Shown one piece after another: positions 47,398-58,127 of a stretch of DNA of 64,000 nucleotides (the stretch's first letter is position 1; each line of letters begins with the position of its first letter). The translations under genes were made by a program, and so were the position numbers. The stretch is from positions 1-64,000 of the forward strand of contig JAYEJW010000243.1 in the NCBI GenBank assembly GCA_034716535.1. Direction: 5' to 3'. Source of the stretch: JAYEJW01 sp034716535. GTDB lineage: Bacteria; Pseudomonadota; Gammaproteobacteria; Chromatiales; Chromatiaceae. The notes under the pieces were generated by a model, which ran no database searches, had not been told where the DNA came from, and was given only the letters and a program-made list of their open reading frames with translations.

Positions 47398-49404
47398 ATG
47401 TCCTCACGCAGAGAGCTCGCTAACGCCGTCCGCGCCCTAAGCATGGATGCGGTCCAAAAAGCCAAGTCCGGCCATCCGGGCGCCCCCATGGGCATGGCCG
47501 ACATCGCCGAGGTGCTGTGGAACGACTTCATGCAGCACAATCCGGCGAATCCGGGTTGGGCCAACCGCGACCGCTTCGTGCTGTCCAATGGTCACGGCTC
47601 CATGCTCATTTACTCCCTGCTGCACCTGACCGGCTACGGTCTGGGCATCGACGATCTGAAGTCATTCCGTCAGCTTCACTCCAGGACGCCGGGGCACCCC
47701 GAGTACGGCTACGCGCCGGGTGTGGAGACGACCACCGGTCCGCTGGGACAGGGCATCACCAATGGCGTGGGCATGGCGCTGGCGGAGAAGGTGCTGGCCG
47801 GCCAGTTCAACAAGCCGGGCCACGAGATCGTTGACCATTACACCTATGTGTTCCTGGGCGATGGCTGCCTCATGGAAGGCATCTCCCACGAGGCATGCTC
47901 GCTGGCGGGTGCCCTCGGTCTGGGTAAGCTGATCGCCGTCTACGACGACAACAACATTTCCATCGACGGCGAGGTCCGCGGTCATGGCGACACCCCGGCC
48001 TGGTTCCTCGACGACACCCCCAAGCGCTTCGATGCCTATGGCTGGCACGTGATCCCCGTGGTGGACGGTCACGATTCGGAGGCCGTCAAGGCCGCCATCG
48101 AAGAGGCCCGCTCGGTGACCGACAAGCCGTCGCTCATCTGCTGCCAGACCATTATCGGCTATGGCTCGCCCAACAAGCAGGGGAAGGAAGATTGCCACGG
48201 CGCGCCCCTGGGCGACGACGAGATCGCCCTGACCCGCGAGTCCATCGGCTGGGGCCACGCCCCCTTCCATGTGCCCGATGCCATCTACGCCGGCTGGGAC
48301 GCGAAGGAGGCCGGCGCCAGGGCCGAGTCCGACTGGAACGAGCGTTTCTCCGGCTATGCCGACGCCTACCCGGCCGAGGCCGCCGAGTTCGAGCGCCGCA
48401 TGGCCGGAGAGCTGCCGGCTGACTGGGAGGTGCAGGCCCAGGCATTCGTCGATTCGGTGGTGGAGAAGGGCGAGACCATCGCATCGCGGAAGGCCTCACA
48501 GAATGCCCTGAACGGTTTGGGCCCGCTGCTGCCCGAGTTCCTCGGCGGCTCCGCCGATCTGGCCGGCTCCAACCTGACTATCTGGAAGGGCTGCAAGGGC
48601 GTCGGCAAGGAAAATGCCTCCGGCAATTACCTGTACTACGGCGTGCGCGAATTCGGCATGTCCGCCATCATGAACGGTGTGGCCCTGCATGGCGGCTTCA
48701 TCCCCTACGGCGCAACCTTCCTGATGTTCTCGGAGTACGCCCGTAACGCGCTGCGCATGGCGGCACTGATGAAGATCCGGTCGATCTTCGTCTACACGCA
48801 CGACTCCGTCGGTCTGGGCGAGGATGGCCCGACCCATCAGCCCGTCGAGCAGGTCCCGACCCTGCGCATGATCCCTAACATGAACGTGTGGCGTCCCTGC
48901 GACGCGGTCGAGTCGGCCGTCTCCTGGAAGGCCGCCATCGAGCGCAAGGACGGCCCGAGCAGTCTGATCTTCTCGCGTCAGGGGCTGGCCCACATGGACC
49001 GCACCGATGCGCAGATCGCCGACATCGCCCGTGGTGGCTACGTGTTGCGCGACTGCGACGGTACCCCGGACGCCATCATCATCGCCACCGGCTCCGAGGT
49101 CAAGCTGGCGGTCAAGGCCGCCGAGGCCATGGCTGACCGCGCCGTCCGCGTGGTGTCCATGCCCTCCACCGATGTCTTCGACGTCCAGGACGCCGACTAC
49201 AAGGAGTCCGTGCTGCCGAGCGCCGTGACCGCCCGCGTCGCGGTCGAGGCCGCGGTTACCGACGGCTGGTGGAAGTATGTGGGCAGCCAGGGCGCCGTGG
49301 TCGGCATCAACCGCTTCGGCGAGTCCGCTCCGGCCGGCGAGCTCTTCAAGGAGTTCGGCTTCACCGTGGACAATGTCGTGTCCACCGTGAAGGGCGTTCT
49401 CTGA
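47398..49404 (+). CDS. tkt: Transketolase
   Basis: A 668-residue TPP-dependent transketolase moving two-carbon units in the Calvin cycle and pentose phosphate pathway. The N-terminus ([29 protein letters not shown]), the TPP motif [18 protein letters not shown]...DDNNISIDG, and the middle domain [19 protein letters not shown] are clear. It opens a run tkt-gap-pgk-pyk-fba on one strand, the order seen in cbb clusters of chemoautotrophs. Confidence 0.97.
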   Translation: MSSRRELANAVRALSMDAVQKAKSGHPGAPMGMADIAEVLWNDFMQHNPANPGWANRDRFVLSNGHGSMLIYSLLHLTGYGLGIDDLKSFRQLHSRTPGHPEYGYAPGVETTTGPLGQGITNGVGMALAEKVLAGQFNKPGHEIVDHYTYVFLGDGCLMEGISHEACSLAGALGLGKLIAVYDDNNISIDGEVRGHGDTPAWFLDDTPKRFDAYGWHVIPVVDGHDSEAVKAAIEEARSVTDKPSLICCQTIIGYGSPNKQGKEDCHGAPLGDDEIALTRESIGWGHAPFHVPDAIYAGWDAKEAGARAESDWNERFSGYADAYPAEAAEFERRMAGELPADWEVQAQAFVDSVVEKGETIASRKASQNALNGLGPLLPEFLGGSADLAGSNLTIWKGCKGVGKENASGNYLYYGVREFGMSAIMNGVALHGGFIPYGATFLMFSEYARNALRMAALMKIRSIFVYTHDSVGLGEDGPTHQPVEQVPTLRMIPNMNVWRPCDAVESAVSWKAAIERKDGPSSLIFSRQGLAHMDRTDAQIADIARGGYVLRDCDGTPDAIIIATGSEVKLAVKAAEAMADRAVRVVSMPSTDVFDVQDADYKESVLPSAVTARVAVEAAVTDGWWKYVGSQGAVVGINRFGESAPAGELFKEFGFTVDNVVSTVKGVL

Positions 49405-49423
49405 ATCCGAAAACAGGGGGTAG

Positions 49424-50506
<1,083 letters not shown>

Positions 50507-50542
50507 GCTGCGGTCAGCACTCAGCTGTCAGCTGATAAAGAC

Positions 50543-50572
50543 ATTGGTGGCCGGCGAGAGCTGGCCACCAAT
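50543..50572 (+). promoter_or_regulatory. Hairpin in the gap-pgk spacer
   Basis: ATTGGTGGCC (50543-50552) and GGCCACCAAT (50563-50572) form a perfect 10-bp stem. The surrounding spacer (50510-50640) is built of repeated AGCTGA and CTGAAAGC words. No T-run follows, so it is more likely an RNA-stability element after gap than a terminator. Confidence 0.55.
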
Positions 50573-50705
50573 TCAACCAAAGCTGATCGCTGAAAGCCGA
50601 ACGCAGACAGCTAAACGCTGAAAGCTGCCGTTACAGAACGATGCGCCAAGCCCCGCGGCTTGTCAGATCGTTTTTCAGAGCCAACACCCCCGGAGGACCC
50701 CTCCC

Positions 50706-51887
50706 ATGTCTTTCATCAAATTGACCGATCTCGATCTCGCCGGTAAGCGCGTTCTGATCCGGGCCGACCTCAACGTCCCCGTCAAGGACGGCAAGGTGAC
50801 CTCCGACGCCCGCATCACCGCCTCCATGCCCACGGTCGAGCACTGTATGAAGGCCGGCGCGAAGGTCATGGTCTTCTCCCACCGCGGCCGCCCGGAAGAG
50901 GGTGTCGTCGACGAGGAGAACTCCATGCAGCCCATCGCCGACGACATGTCCGCCAAGCTCGGCAAGACCGTCCCGCTGGTCAAGGATTACCTGGACAACG
51001 CCCCAAACCTGGGGGACGGTGAGGTTGTCCTGCTGGAAAACGTGCGCTTCAACAAGGGCGAGAAGAAGGATAACGAAGAGTTGGCCAGAAAGTATGCCGC
51101 CCTTTGCGACCTGTTCGTGATGGACGCCTTCGGTACCGCCCACCGCGCTCAGGCATCCACCCACGGCGCCGGGAAGTTCGCCCCGGTGGCCTGTGCCGGC
51201 CTGCTGCTGGCCGAGGAGCTCGACGCCCTGGGTAAGGCCCTGGCCAACCCGGCGCGGCCCATGGTCGCGATCGTCGGCGGCTCGAAGGTCTCGACCAAGC
51301 TCACCGTGCTCGAGGCCCTGTCCGAGAAGGTGGACCAGCTCGTGGTCGGTGGCGGCATCGCCAATACCTTCCTCGCCGCCTCCGGTTACAACGTGGGCAA
51401 GTCGCTCTGCGAGCACGACCTGATCCCCACCGCCAAGGCGCTCATGGAGAAGATGACCGCCCGCGGCGCCACCATCCCCATTGCGGTGGACGTGGTGTGT
51501 GGCAAGAACTTCTCCGAGACCGAGCCGGCCGTTCTCAAGGACGCGTCCGACGTGGTCGATGACGATATGATCTTCGATATCGGCCCGAAATCCGCCCAGG
51601 AGCTGGCAGACATCATCGCCAAGGCGGGGACCATCGTCTGGAACGGCCCGGTCGGCGTGTTCGAGTTCGATCAGTTCGGCGAGGGAACCAAGACTGTGTC
51701 CATGGCCATCGCCAATGCGTCCGGCTTCAGCCTGGCCGGCGGCGGCGACACGATCGCTGCCATCCAGAAGTACGACATCTACGACAAGGTGTCTTATATC
51801 TCCACCGCCGGCGGCGCCTTCCTGGAGTACCTGGAAGGCAAGACCCTGCCTGCCGTGGCCATGCTGGAACAGCGGGCGAAGGACTGA
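50706..51887 (+). CDS. pgk: Phosphoglycerate kinase
   Basis: A 393-residue Pgk. Seen: [78 protein letters not shown] and [12 protein letters not shown]. It interconverts 3-phosphoglycerate and 1,3-bisphosphoglycerate and is the third gene of the cluster. A REP-like hairpin follows directly after its stop. Confidence 0.97.
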   Translation: MSFIKLTDLDLAGKRVLIRADLNVPVKDGKVTSDARITASMPTVEHCMKAGAKVMVFSHRGRPEEGVVDEENSMQPIADDMSAKLGKTVPLVKDYLDNAPNLGDGEVVLLENVRFNKGEKKDNEELARKYAALCDLFVMDAFGTAHRAQASTHGAGKFAPVACAGLLLAEELDALGKALANPARPMVAIVGGSKVSTKLTVLEALSEKVDQLVVGGGIANTFLAASGYNVGKSLCEHDLIPTAKALMEKMTARGATIPIAVDVVCGKNFSETEPAVLKDASDVVDDDMIFDIGPKSAQELADIIAKAGTIVWNGPVGVFEFDQFGEGTKTVSMAIANASGFSLAGGGDTIAAIQKYDIYDKVSYISTAGGAFLEYLEGKTLPAVAMLEQRAKD

Positions 51888-51889
51888 AG

Positions 51890-51949
51890 GTAGGAGCGGC
51901 GCCCTTGCCGCGATTGGCACGCTGATCGCGCCGGGTACGGCGCTCCTAC
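51890..51949. repeat. REP-like hairpin between pgk and pyk
   Basis: GTAGGAGCG (51890-51898) and CGCTCCTAC (51941-51949) are perfect inverted repeats around TTGCCGCGATTGG and other GC-rich sequence. It follows the pgk stop by 2 bases and ends 12 bases before pyk. Its form resembles the widespread GTAGGAGCGGC...GCCGCGA intergenic repeats of gammaproteobacteria and the element at 5872-5915. Confidence 0.75.
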
Positions 51950-51961
51950 AGTCGAATTTCT

Positions 51962-53410
51962 ATGCCCAGACGCACAAAGATCGTCGCCACCCTCGGGCCC
52001 GCCACGGACGATGTCGAGGTCCTGGACGAGCTGGTTGCTGCCGGTGTCGACGTCGTCCGTCTCAATCTCTCCCACGATTCCCACGAGCGGCATCGGGAAC
52101 GGGCCGAACAGATCCGCGATCGTGCTTGGGCATCGGGGCGCCAGGTCGCGGTCCTGGTCGACCTGCAGGGCCCGAAGATCCGCATCGGGCGCTTCGGCGC
52201 CGGAGCGGTCGAGCTCGCCGCCGGTGACAGCTTCTGTCTCGATGCCGACTGCCCCCTCGACGCCGGCGATTCCAGTCGGGTGGGCACCACCTACCGGGAG
52301 CTGGCCGACGACGTGGCGCGCGGCGACACCCTGCTACTCGACGACGGCGCCATCGAGCTATGGGTCGACGATGTCACCGGTCGCAGCATCCGCTGCAAAG
52401 TGATCGTCGGGGGAAGGCTTTCGAACAGTAAGGGCATCAACAAGAAGGGCGGTGGGCTGTCCGCTCCGGCCCTGACCGAGAAAGACAAAGAGGATATCCG
52501 CTTTGCGGCCCAGATCGAAGCCGACTATCTGGCGGTGTCATTCGTGCGCAGCGGCGATGACGTCCGCATGGCCCGGGAGCTGTTTCAGGAGGCCGGGGGC
52601 AAGGGTGGAATCGTGGCCAAGATCGAGCGTGCAGAGGCCCTGCGCGGGATCGAGGACATCGTCATGGCGGCGGACGTCATCATGGTCGCCCGCGGTGATC
52701 TCGGCGTGGAGATCGGCGATGCGGAGTTGCCTGCGGTGCAAAAACGCATTATCCACAAGGCACGCGAGATGAACAGCGTGGTCGTCACCGCAACCCAGAT
52801 GATGCAGTCCATGATCGAGAACCCGATCCCGACCCGGGCGGAGGTCTTCGACGTGGCGAACGCGGTGCTGGACGGCACCGATGCAGTGATGCTTTCCGCC
52901 GAGACCTCGGTGGGCCGGTACCCGCCCAAAGTAGTGGAGGCCATGCACCGCATCTGCCAGGAGGCGGAGAAGCACGCCATCGCCCGCCGTTCCAGTCACC
53001 GTCTCGATACCGTTTTCGGCCGCGTGGACGAGGCCATCGCCATGTCCACCATGTACACCGCCAACCACCTGGGGGTGAAGGCCATCGCCGCGCTGACCGA
53101 GACCGGCTCCACCGTCAAGTGGATGTCGCGCATCAGCTCCGGCATCCCCATCTACGCCTTGACGCGTCATGTGGCGACGCGTAGAAAAGTCACTCTTTTT
53201 CGCGGCGTGTATCCGGTAAGCTTCGATGTGGCAAGCACGGACATCCACGAGGTCAATCGCGAGGTCGTCGAGGAACTGCTGCGTCGCGGCACGGTGCGGG
53301 AAGGCGACCTGGTGATCATCACCAAAGGCGACCGCTCCGGTGTCGAAGGACAGACCAATATCATGAAAATCATGCGGGTCGGGGAGCACGCGCTCCTTGC
53401 CGAGGACTAG
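51962..53410 (+). CDS. pyk: Pyruvate kinase
   Basis: A 482-residue pyruvate kinase: RRTKIVATLGPATDDVEVLDELV, DLQGPKIRIG, KGGGLSAPALTEKDKEDI, GGIVAKIERAEALRG, VARGDLGVEIG and VLDGTDAVMLSAETSVGRYPPKVVEAM are all typical. ATG 51962 lies just after the REP-like hairpin and no good ribosome site is visible, so translation may depend on that structure. Its presence in a gap-pgk-fba cluster links carbon fixation to pyruvate production. Confidence 0.96.
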   Translation: MPRRTKIVATLGPATDDVEVLDELVAAGVDVVRLNLSHDSHERHRERAEQIRDRAWASGRQVAVLVDLQGPKIRIGRFGAGAVELAAGDSFCLDADCPLDAGDSSRVGTTYRELADDVARGDTLLLDDGAIELWVDDVTGRSIRCKVIVGGRLSNSKGINKKGGGLSAPALTEKDKEDIRFAAQIEADYLAVSFVRSGDDVRMARELFQEAGGKGGIVAKIERAEALRGIEDIVMAADVIMVARGDLGVEIGDAELPAVQKRIIHKAREMNSVVVTATQMMQSMIENPIPTRAEVFDVANAVLDGTDAVMLSAETSVGRYPPKVVEAMHRICQEAEKHAIARRSSHRLDTVFGRVDEAIAMSTMYTANHLGVKAIAALTETGSTVKWMSRISSGIPIYALTRHVATRRKVTLFRGVYPVSFDVASTDIHEVNREVVEELLRRGTVREGDLVIITKGDRSGVEGQTNIMKIMRVGEHALLAED

Positions 53411-53461
53411 CCCGATCCAACCCCCAACTCAACCCGATAGCTGATACGAGGAGACCTAAAA

Positions 53462-54526
53462 ATGGCCCTAATCTCACTGCGTCAGATGCTGGATCACGCC
53501 GCGGAGCACGGCTACGGCGTCCCGGCCTACAACGTCAACAACCTGGAGCAGATGCGCGCCATCATGGAGGCCGCCGACGAGACCGACTCCCCGGTCATCG
53601 TACAGGCTTCTGCGGGTGCCCGTAGTTACGCCGGCGCCCCCTTCCTGCGTCATCTCATCCTGGCCGCCATCGAGGAGTGGCCGCACATCCCCGTGTGCAT
53701 GCACCAGGACCACGGGACCTCGGCCGCCGTGTGCCAGCGCTCCATTCAGCTCGGTTTCTCCTCGGTCATGATGGACGGCTCCTTGGGGGAGGACGGTAAG
53801 ACCCCCGCCAGCTACGACTACAACGTGGACGTGACCAAGACCGTCGTCACGATGTCTCACTCCTGCGGCGTCTCCGTCGAGGGCGAGCTGGGCTGCCTCG
53901 GCTCCCTGGAGACCGGCCAAGCCGGCGAAGAGGACGGAATCGGGGCTGAGGGTATTCTGTCCCACGATCAGATGCTGACGGATCCGGAAGAGGCCGCCGA
54001 CTTCGTGAAGAAGACCGGGGTGGATGCCCTGGCCATCGCGATCGGCACCTCCCACGGCGCTTACAAGTTCACCCGGCCGCCGACGGGCGACATCCTGGCC
54101 ATCGAGCGTGTCAAGGAGATCAATGCCCGCATCCCCAACACCCATCTCGTGATGCACGGCTCCTCCTCCGTACCGCAGGACTGGCTGGCCATCATCAACG
54201 AGTACGGCGGCGACATGGGCGAGACCTACGGCGTTCCCGTCGAGGAGATCGTCGAGGGCATCAAGCACGGTGTGCGCAAGGTCAACATCGACACCGACTT
54301 GCGTATGGCGTCCACCGGCGCCATCCGTAAGCACCTGCACGACAACCCGTCGAACTTCGACCCCCGCAAGTACTTCACCGCCGCCACCAAGGCGATGAAG
54401 GACATCTGTAAGGCGCGCTACGAAGCCTTCGGTACCGCCGGCAACGCATCGAAGATCACGCCGATCTCATTGGAGGCCATGACAGGGCGTTACGCGACCG
54501 GCGAGATGGATCCCAAGGTCAACTGA
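53462..54526 (+). CDS. fba: Class II fructose-bisphosphate aldolase (CbbA type)
   Basis: A 354-residue zinc-dependent aldolase. The start [30 protein letters not shown], the zinc-binding [42 protein letters not shown] and [12 protein letters not shown] motifs mark the CbbA-like branch of class II aldolases common in autotrophs. It acts on fructose-1,6- and possibly sedoheptulose-1,7-bisphosphate. It is the last gene before a strong terminator. Confidence 0.96.
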   Translation: MALISLRQMLDHAAEHGYGVPAYNVNNLEQMRAIMEAADETDSPVIVQASAGARSYAGAPFLRHLILAAIEEWPHIPVCMHQDHGTSAAVCQRSIQLGFSSVMMDGSLGEDGKTPASYDYNVDVTKTVVTMSHSCGVSVEGELGCLGSLETGQAGEEDGIGAEGILSHDQMLTDPEEAADFVKKTGVDALAIAIGTSHGAYKFTRPPTGDILAIERVKEINARIPNTHLVMHGSSSVPQDWLAIINEYGGDMGETYGVPVEEIVEGIKHGVRKVNIDTDLRMASTGAIRKHLHDNPSNFDPRKYFTAATKAMKDICKARYEAFGTAGNASKITPISLEAMTGRYATGEMDPKVN

Positions 54527-54550
54527 CCTCATTCCAGCTTACAACGAGGG

Positions 54551-54580
54551 AAAGGGGCGCTTCGGCGCCCCTTTTCTTTT
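54551..54580 (+). terminator. Rho-independent terminator of the carbon-metabolism cluster
   Basis: AAAGGGGCGC-TTCG-GCGCCCCTTTTCTTTT is a 10-bp stem with a UUCG tetraloop and a T-rich tail, 24 bases after the fba stop. Confidence 0.96.
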
Positions 54581-54630
54581 CGGCTTCGGATATCTGTATA
54601 GTCTCAAGAGAGTTATGCGGTGAGCGATCG

Positions 54631-55026
54631 ATGTACGACAGGTTCAAATTCCCTTGTCCCTGCTGCGGCTACCTGAGCTTCGACTTCGAGCCAGGACACC
54701 ACCAGATCTGTCCCATCTGCGGTTGGGAGGACGACCTCTCCCAGTTGCGTTTCCCGCTCATGCCGGGGAGCAGCAACACCGTCAGTCTGCAGGAAGCCCA
54801 GCGCAACTTCAGTGACTACGGTGCCTCGGAGCGGCGTAATCTCGGCCGTACCCGCAATCCTCTGGAAGATGAGGAGATCGATCGGGGATGGCGCCCCCTT
54901 GATCCAGAGGTCGACAACGTGGAGCGCCCCAGTCGCGGCAACGACTACGGCGACTCCTACCCCTGGCGTGATACGACGGTCCTCTATTATTGGCGCTCCA
55001 CCTACTGGAGAAGGGTGGTTAGCTAA
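54631..55026 (+). CDS. CPCC-family cysteine-rich protein
   Basis: A 131-residue protein. Residues 8-31 hold FPCPCCGYLSF and ICPICGWEDD, two Cys pairs that should bind zinc, followed by SLQEAQRNFSDYGASE. This is the CPCC family (cysteine-rich CPCC), small proteins of unknown function often scattered among bacteria. It stands alone between convergent genes and no partner is evident. Confidence 0.85.
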   Translation: MYDRFKFPCPCCGYLSFDFEPGHHQICPICGWEDDLSQLRFPLMPGSSNTVSLQEAQRNFSDYGASERRNLGRTRNPLEDEEIDRGWRPLDPEVDNVERPSRGNDYGDSYPWRDTTVLYYWRSTYWRRVVS

Positions 55027-55045
55027 GGCAGCGCTGAAGATCCAG

Positions 55046-55603
55046 TTACCGCCGCCGCGGGCGATATTTTCGCCAGAGCAGGGTCCCTCCTAGGGCGATG
55101 ATCGCCAACACAAGCATGGCGACGGCAGCGTCGTTGATGAAGGCGATACCGATACCGCTGAGGAAGAGAAATGCCCCAAAGATCGCCATGCGCCAGTCCT
55201 GGTGGACTCCCGCCAAAAAGGAGGTCAATCCAAGAAGATAGATGATCATCAGGCCGGTGATCTGATCGTTCAGGAGTTGCTGAACATCGTGGAGAAACAG
55301 CAACCAAACGACGACGAAGAGTGCGCCCCAGTGCAACAGCTGCTTCAGGACGTAGGTCTTGCGACCGCGTGCGTCGGCTCCGGACCGGTTCCACCCCGCG
55401 ATGATCGCGATGACGGCAAATACAGGGATCAAGGCCTGCCAATAGGTGATGCTCGCGGCAGCGTCTACGTCTGTATAGGCGACCCCGACGACGGCGAGGG
55501 CGTAAAGGACCACGTACGGGAGCTCACGGACCAGGAGGCCCTTCAGTCCGCCTTGTCTTGGGGCGGCCGAGGACGCGGTGGAGGCAGGATTGGGCTGAGA
55601 CAC
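55046..55603 (-). CDS. Multi-pass membrane protein of unknown function
   Basis: About 185 residues with five hydrophobic segments (for example VVLYALAVVGVAY, WQALIPVFAVIAIIAG, LLHWGALFVVVWLLFL, LMIIYLLGLTSFLAG, MLVLAIIALGGTLLW) and a very basic C-terminus (RKYRPRRR). I set the start at GTG 55603 because an AGGAG site is correctly spaced; GTG 55612 is too close to it. I do not recognise the family. Confidence 0.72.
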   Translation of the reverse strand: MSQPNPASTASSAAPRQGGLKGLLVRELPYVVLYALAVVGVAYTDVDAAASITYWQALIPVFAVIAIIAGWNRSGADARGRKTYVLKQLLHWGALFVVVWLLFLHDVQQLLNDQITGLMIIYLLGLTSFLAGVHQDWRMAIFGAFLFLSGIGIAFINDAAVAMLVLAIIALGGTLLWRKYRPRRR

Positions 55604-55653
55604 GGCAAGCACTCCTCTTCACGGGTGTGGGGTACTGGAGGACATACAATACT

Positions 55654-56589
55654 TCAAAAACGACAGATGGTTTCCCCGCCGTGCTCGATCCAGCCGTGGA
55701 TCATCTTCTTGGTGGTGAAGTCGCTGGCGCAGCTCCCGTCTTTGTCGATCACGATCACGCCTCCGCGCCCCGTCACCTTGCGCCGCAGATAGTCCATGCC
55801 CTCCGACACGGCTGTGCGGGCGTCGCCCCCCTTGAAGTACAAGGCGTCCGAGATGGTTTTCGCGATGACGGTGCGCATGAAGTCCTCACCGTAGCCGGTG
55901 GCGGAAATGGCGCAGGTCTCGTTGTCGGCATAGACGCCGGCACCGACGATTGGGGAATCGCCGACCCGTCCCATCCGCTTGTTGACGATGCCTCCGGTGG
56001 AGGTGGCGGCGGCAAGGTTTCCTTCCAGATCCCGAGCCACCGCACCGATGGTGCCGTATTTTTGTTCCTCGCCTGCGGTCTCCTCGTCGTCGTGATCGAG
56101 CATGATCCGGTGTCTGAATCGGGCCCGCTCCAGCTGGGCGACGCGGTCCGGGGTGAGAAAATAGTGGTCCGGGGTGTGCGGCATGCCGCAATGCTCGGCA
56201 AAGCGCAGCGCCCCTTCGCCGATGAGCATCACATGCTCGCTCCCGTCCATGACCAGGCGTGCGAGCTGGACCGGGTTTGCGATATTGGAGATCGCCGCCA
56301 CGGACCCGGCGGCTAGGTCGCGGCCGTCCATGATGCCCGCGTCCATTTCGACGCGGCCATACTCGTTGAGCACCGAGCCGCAACCGGCATTGAACATGGG
56401 ATCGTCCTCCAACTGTGAGGCGCAGGTCTCGACTGCCTCGACGGCGCTGGCGCCGCGGGAGAGAATCTCACGGCCGTGCTCGAGGATCACGCGCATGCTC
56501 TCCAGATAGCGAACGGCAATCTTGTCATCTTTGATGTTGTCCAGGGCACCGGCGCCGCCGTGGATCATGAGGGAGAAGGTCTTGTCCAT
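55654..56589 (-). CDS. Isoaspartyl peptidase / L-asparaginase (Ntn hydrolase)
   Basis: A 311-residue plant-type asparaginase precursor. The N-terminal part has SLMIHGGAGA and the NAGCGSVLNEYGRVEMDAGIMDG segment. The autocleavage Thr is in the KYGTIGAVARD context, followed by AAATSTGGIVNKRMGRVGDSPIVGAGVYA. It hydrolyses isoaspartyl dipeptides and asparagine. ATG 56589 gives the usual MxxTFSLMIHGG start. It lies just downstream of the ATP-grasp gene, with a terminator between. Confidence 0.92.
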   Translation of the reverse strand: MDKTFSLMIHGGAGALDNIKDDKIAVRYLESMRVILEHGREILSRGASAVEAVETCASQLEDDPMFNAGCGSVLNEYGRVEMDAGIMDGRDLAAGSVAAISNIANPVQLARLVMDGSEHVMLIGEGALRFAEHCGMPHTPDHYFLTPDRVAQLERARFRHRIMLDHDDEETAGEEQKYGTIGAVARDLEGNLAAATSTGGIVNKRMGRVGDSPIVGAGVYADNETCAISATGYGEDFMRTVIAKTISDALYFKGGDARTAVSEGMDYLRRKVTGRGGVIVIDKDGSCASDFTTKKMIHGWIEHGGETICRF

Positions 56590-56638
56590 TTTTTCTAACA
56601 ACGAGCGGGATGCTCCCGCTTGTGGGAGCCTGAACATG

Positions 56639-56663
56639 AAAAAGGCACCGCAGCCGGTGCCTT
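56639..56663 (-). terminator. Rho-independent terminator after the ATP-grasp gene
   Basis: AAGGCACCG and CGGTGCCTT form a 9-bp stem with a 4-base loop; on the minus strand it ends in a T-run. It lies about 47 bases after the stop of the ATP-grasp gene and 50 bases before the isoaspartyl peptidase start. A further TGTGGGAG word at 56620-56627 recalls the REP-like elements. Confidence 0.88.
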
Positions 56664-56709
56664 CTCCTGATTGGCGCGCTTTGTCTCGGCGCCGGGTGTG
56701 CGAACGCTA

Positions 56710-57828
56710 TCAAAGTCGACGCTGTAGTTCCAGCGCAAGCCGCTCCTGGACAGGCGGAGAGCCGGCGAGAAGAAACAGCACCTTGCCCACCAGAACCGGT
56801 CCCCAGTTCACCATGATCACCCCCTCGCCTTTGTGTGCGCTGTACTCGATCCCCATCAGGTCGATATCCGCGAGAGAACGATGCCGGGTACAGAAGGTGC
56901 GTGCGAGCCACTTGCGCAGTCCGAGCTTGCGGGCAATCCCCGTGGGGTAGGAGGCACCGTTGAAGCGCGGATTGCACTCGATGGCTGAATACTCGACGCC
57001 GCCGCTTTGCTCGACCACGGCTACGTCGAAGGCGAATACGCCACGCATGCCTTCCCGGTACAGCCACTCGGCCATGGGCTCGATGCTTTCCCAGGGCTCA
57101 TGACTCGCCGGGTAGCGGTTGCCCTGGTGGGCAAAGCCGTCGAGCACCTGCTCGGTGGCGGCGAGGCGATGGAGCCCGTCCGCGTCAACCTCGTACTGCA
57201 GGTTCAAGAAGATCTTGGAGACAACCTCCGCCTGCAGCTGAACCGGCACGCCCGGCTCGAACCTGCGCATCGCGGCCCGCAGCTCGGGCTCGTTTGCACA
57301 GCGGTAGATGCCGACGCCCGAAACCGATACTGCGGCCTTGAGATAGCAGGGGTAAGGGAAGTCCCTGATGTCGGCCTCCGGGATCGCTGCGACATCCGCG
57401 AAACACAACGTCTTCGGGACCGGAACGCCGAGCTCGTCCGCAAGTGCCATGAAGTTGTTCTTCGAGTTGATGAAGTCCACCGCCCGGAACCAGGCGTTGT
57501 CGGATCGGGCTTCCTGCTCGCCGGCTCCGAAGTAGAAAACCGAAATCTCGTCATGCGGATGCTCCGCCAGTCCGCGGTGCCGGACGTGCCAGAGTACGTC
57601 CTTCGTATGGGTGAGGCCTACCCGCCGGTAGTGATTTGAGATGTAGGGCCATTGGGGCTCCAGGTCCGGGTGGAGTTGGATGATGTCGCCCGGTTCCGTC
57701 ATCCCCAGGGCGCGCCCGGAGTACAGGTGATTCCCCACTACACCGTCGGCGGTACAGCCCATGATGTCGTGATTGAAGATGCGCTGCGGCTCGAGGGCCG
57801 CCGCGGTTGCTGCAAGTGTCGCCGTCAT
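56710..57828 (-). CDS. ATP-grasp domain protein of unknown substrate
   Basis: A 372-residue enzyme. An N-terminal domain (RIFNHDIMGCTADGVVGNHLYSGRALGM) precedes an ATP-grasp fold: SKNNFMALADELGVPVPKTL, PYPCYLKAAVSVSGVGIYRC (ATP-binding Lys and Gly loop), and AIECNPRFNGASYPTGIARKL, where E-x-N-x-R is the metal-binding set. Such enzymes join a carboxylate to an amine or thiol. ATG 57828 follows GGGAG. Its neighbours do not fix the substrate; the isoaspartyl peptidase downstream, separated by a terminator, may be unrelated. D-alanine ligase and carbamoyl-phosphate synthase are excluded by the motifs around it. Confidence 0.78.
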   Translation of the reverse strand: MTATLAATAAALEPQRIFNHDIMGCTADGVVGNHLYSGRALGMTEPGDIIQLHPDLEPQWPYISNHYRRVGLTHTKDVLWHVRHRGLAEHPHDEISVFYFGAGEQEARSDNAWFRAVDFINSKNNFMALADELGVPVPKTLCFADVAAIPEADIRDFPYPCYLKAAVSVSGVGIYRCANEPELRAAMRRFEPGVPVQLQAEVVSKIFLNLQYEVDADGLHRLAATEQVLDGFAHQGNRYPASHEPWESIEPMAEWLYREGMRGVFAFDVAVVEQSGGVEYSAIECNPRFNGASYPTGIARKLGLRKWLARTFCTRHRSLADIDLMGIEYSAHKGEGVIMVNWGPVLVGKVLFLLAGSPPVQERLALELQRRL

Positions 57829-58127
57829 TGCTCGAAGCTCCCCTTTTCGCTCTTTATCCGGACATCGAGTCTTGCAAGAATCGAACCGCGCCTTTTGCCG
57901 GGCTTTTCGCCAAAAATCGGCTAGATATCGGTGCATACTCGGCTTCGGATGCACCAGAACCGGGCGTCAAGGGCTGGTGGATCCGGACTCGGAATTGCGG
58001 ACCGAGCGAAGGGGGAGGTCGCAAGTACAGCAGCGTCTAAGTTTCTCCAACAGTCATGATGCCAGTAGGTTCTCTTCGCGCCCTTCGCGGCTTCGCGTGA
58101 GACTCTCTCTTGTTACGGAGTACTAGG

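Noticed and set aside
47662..48270. Minus-strand frames opposite tkt (also 48496-49488) and opposite gap, pgk, pyk and fba
   Set aside because: Shadows of highly biased central-metabolism genes; no start signals or motifs.
54631..55026. CPCC protein as a rubredoxin or ferredoxin
   Set aside because: The CPCC and CPIC pairs and overall sequence fit the CPCC family; rubredoxin CxxCG-type spacing and surrounding residues do not match.
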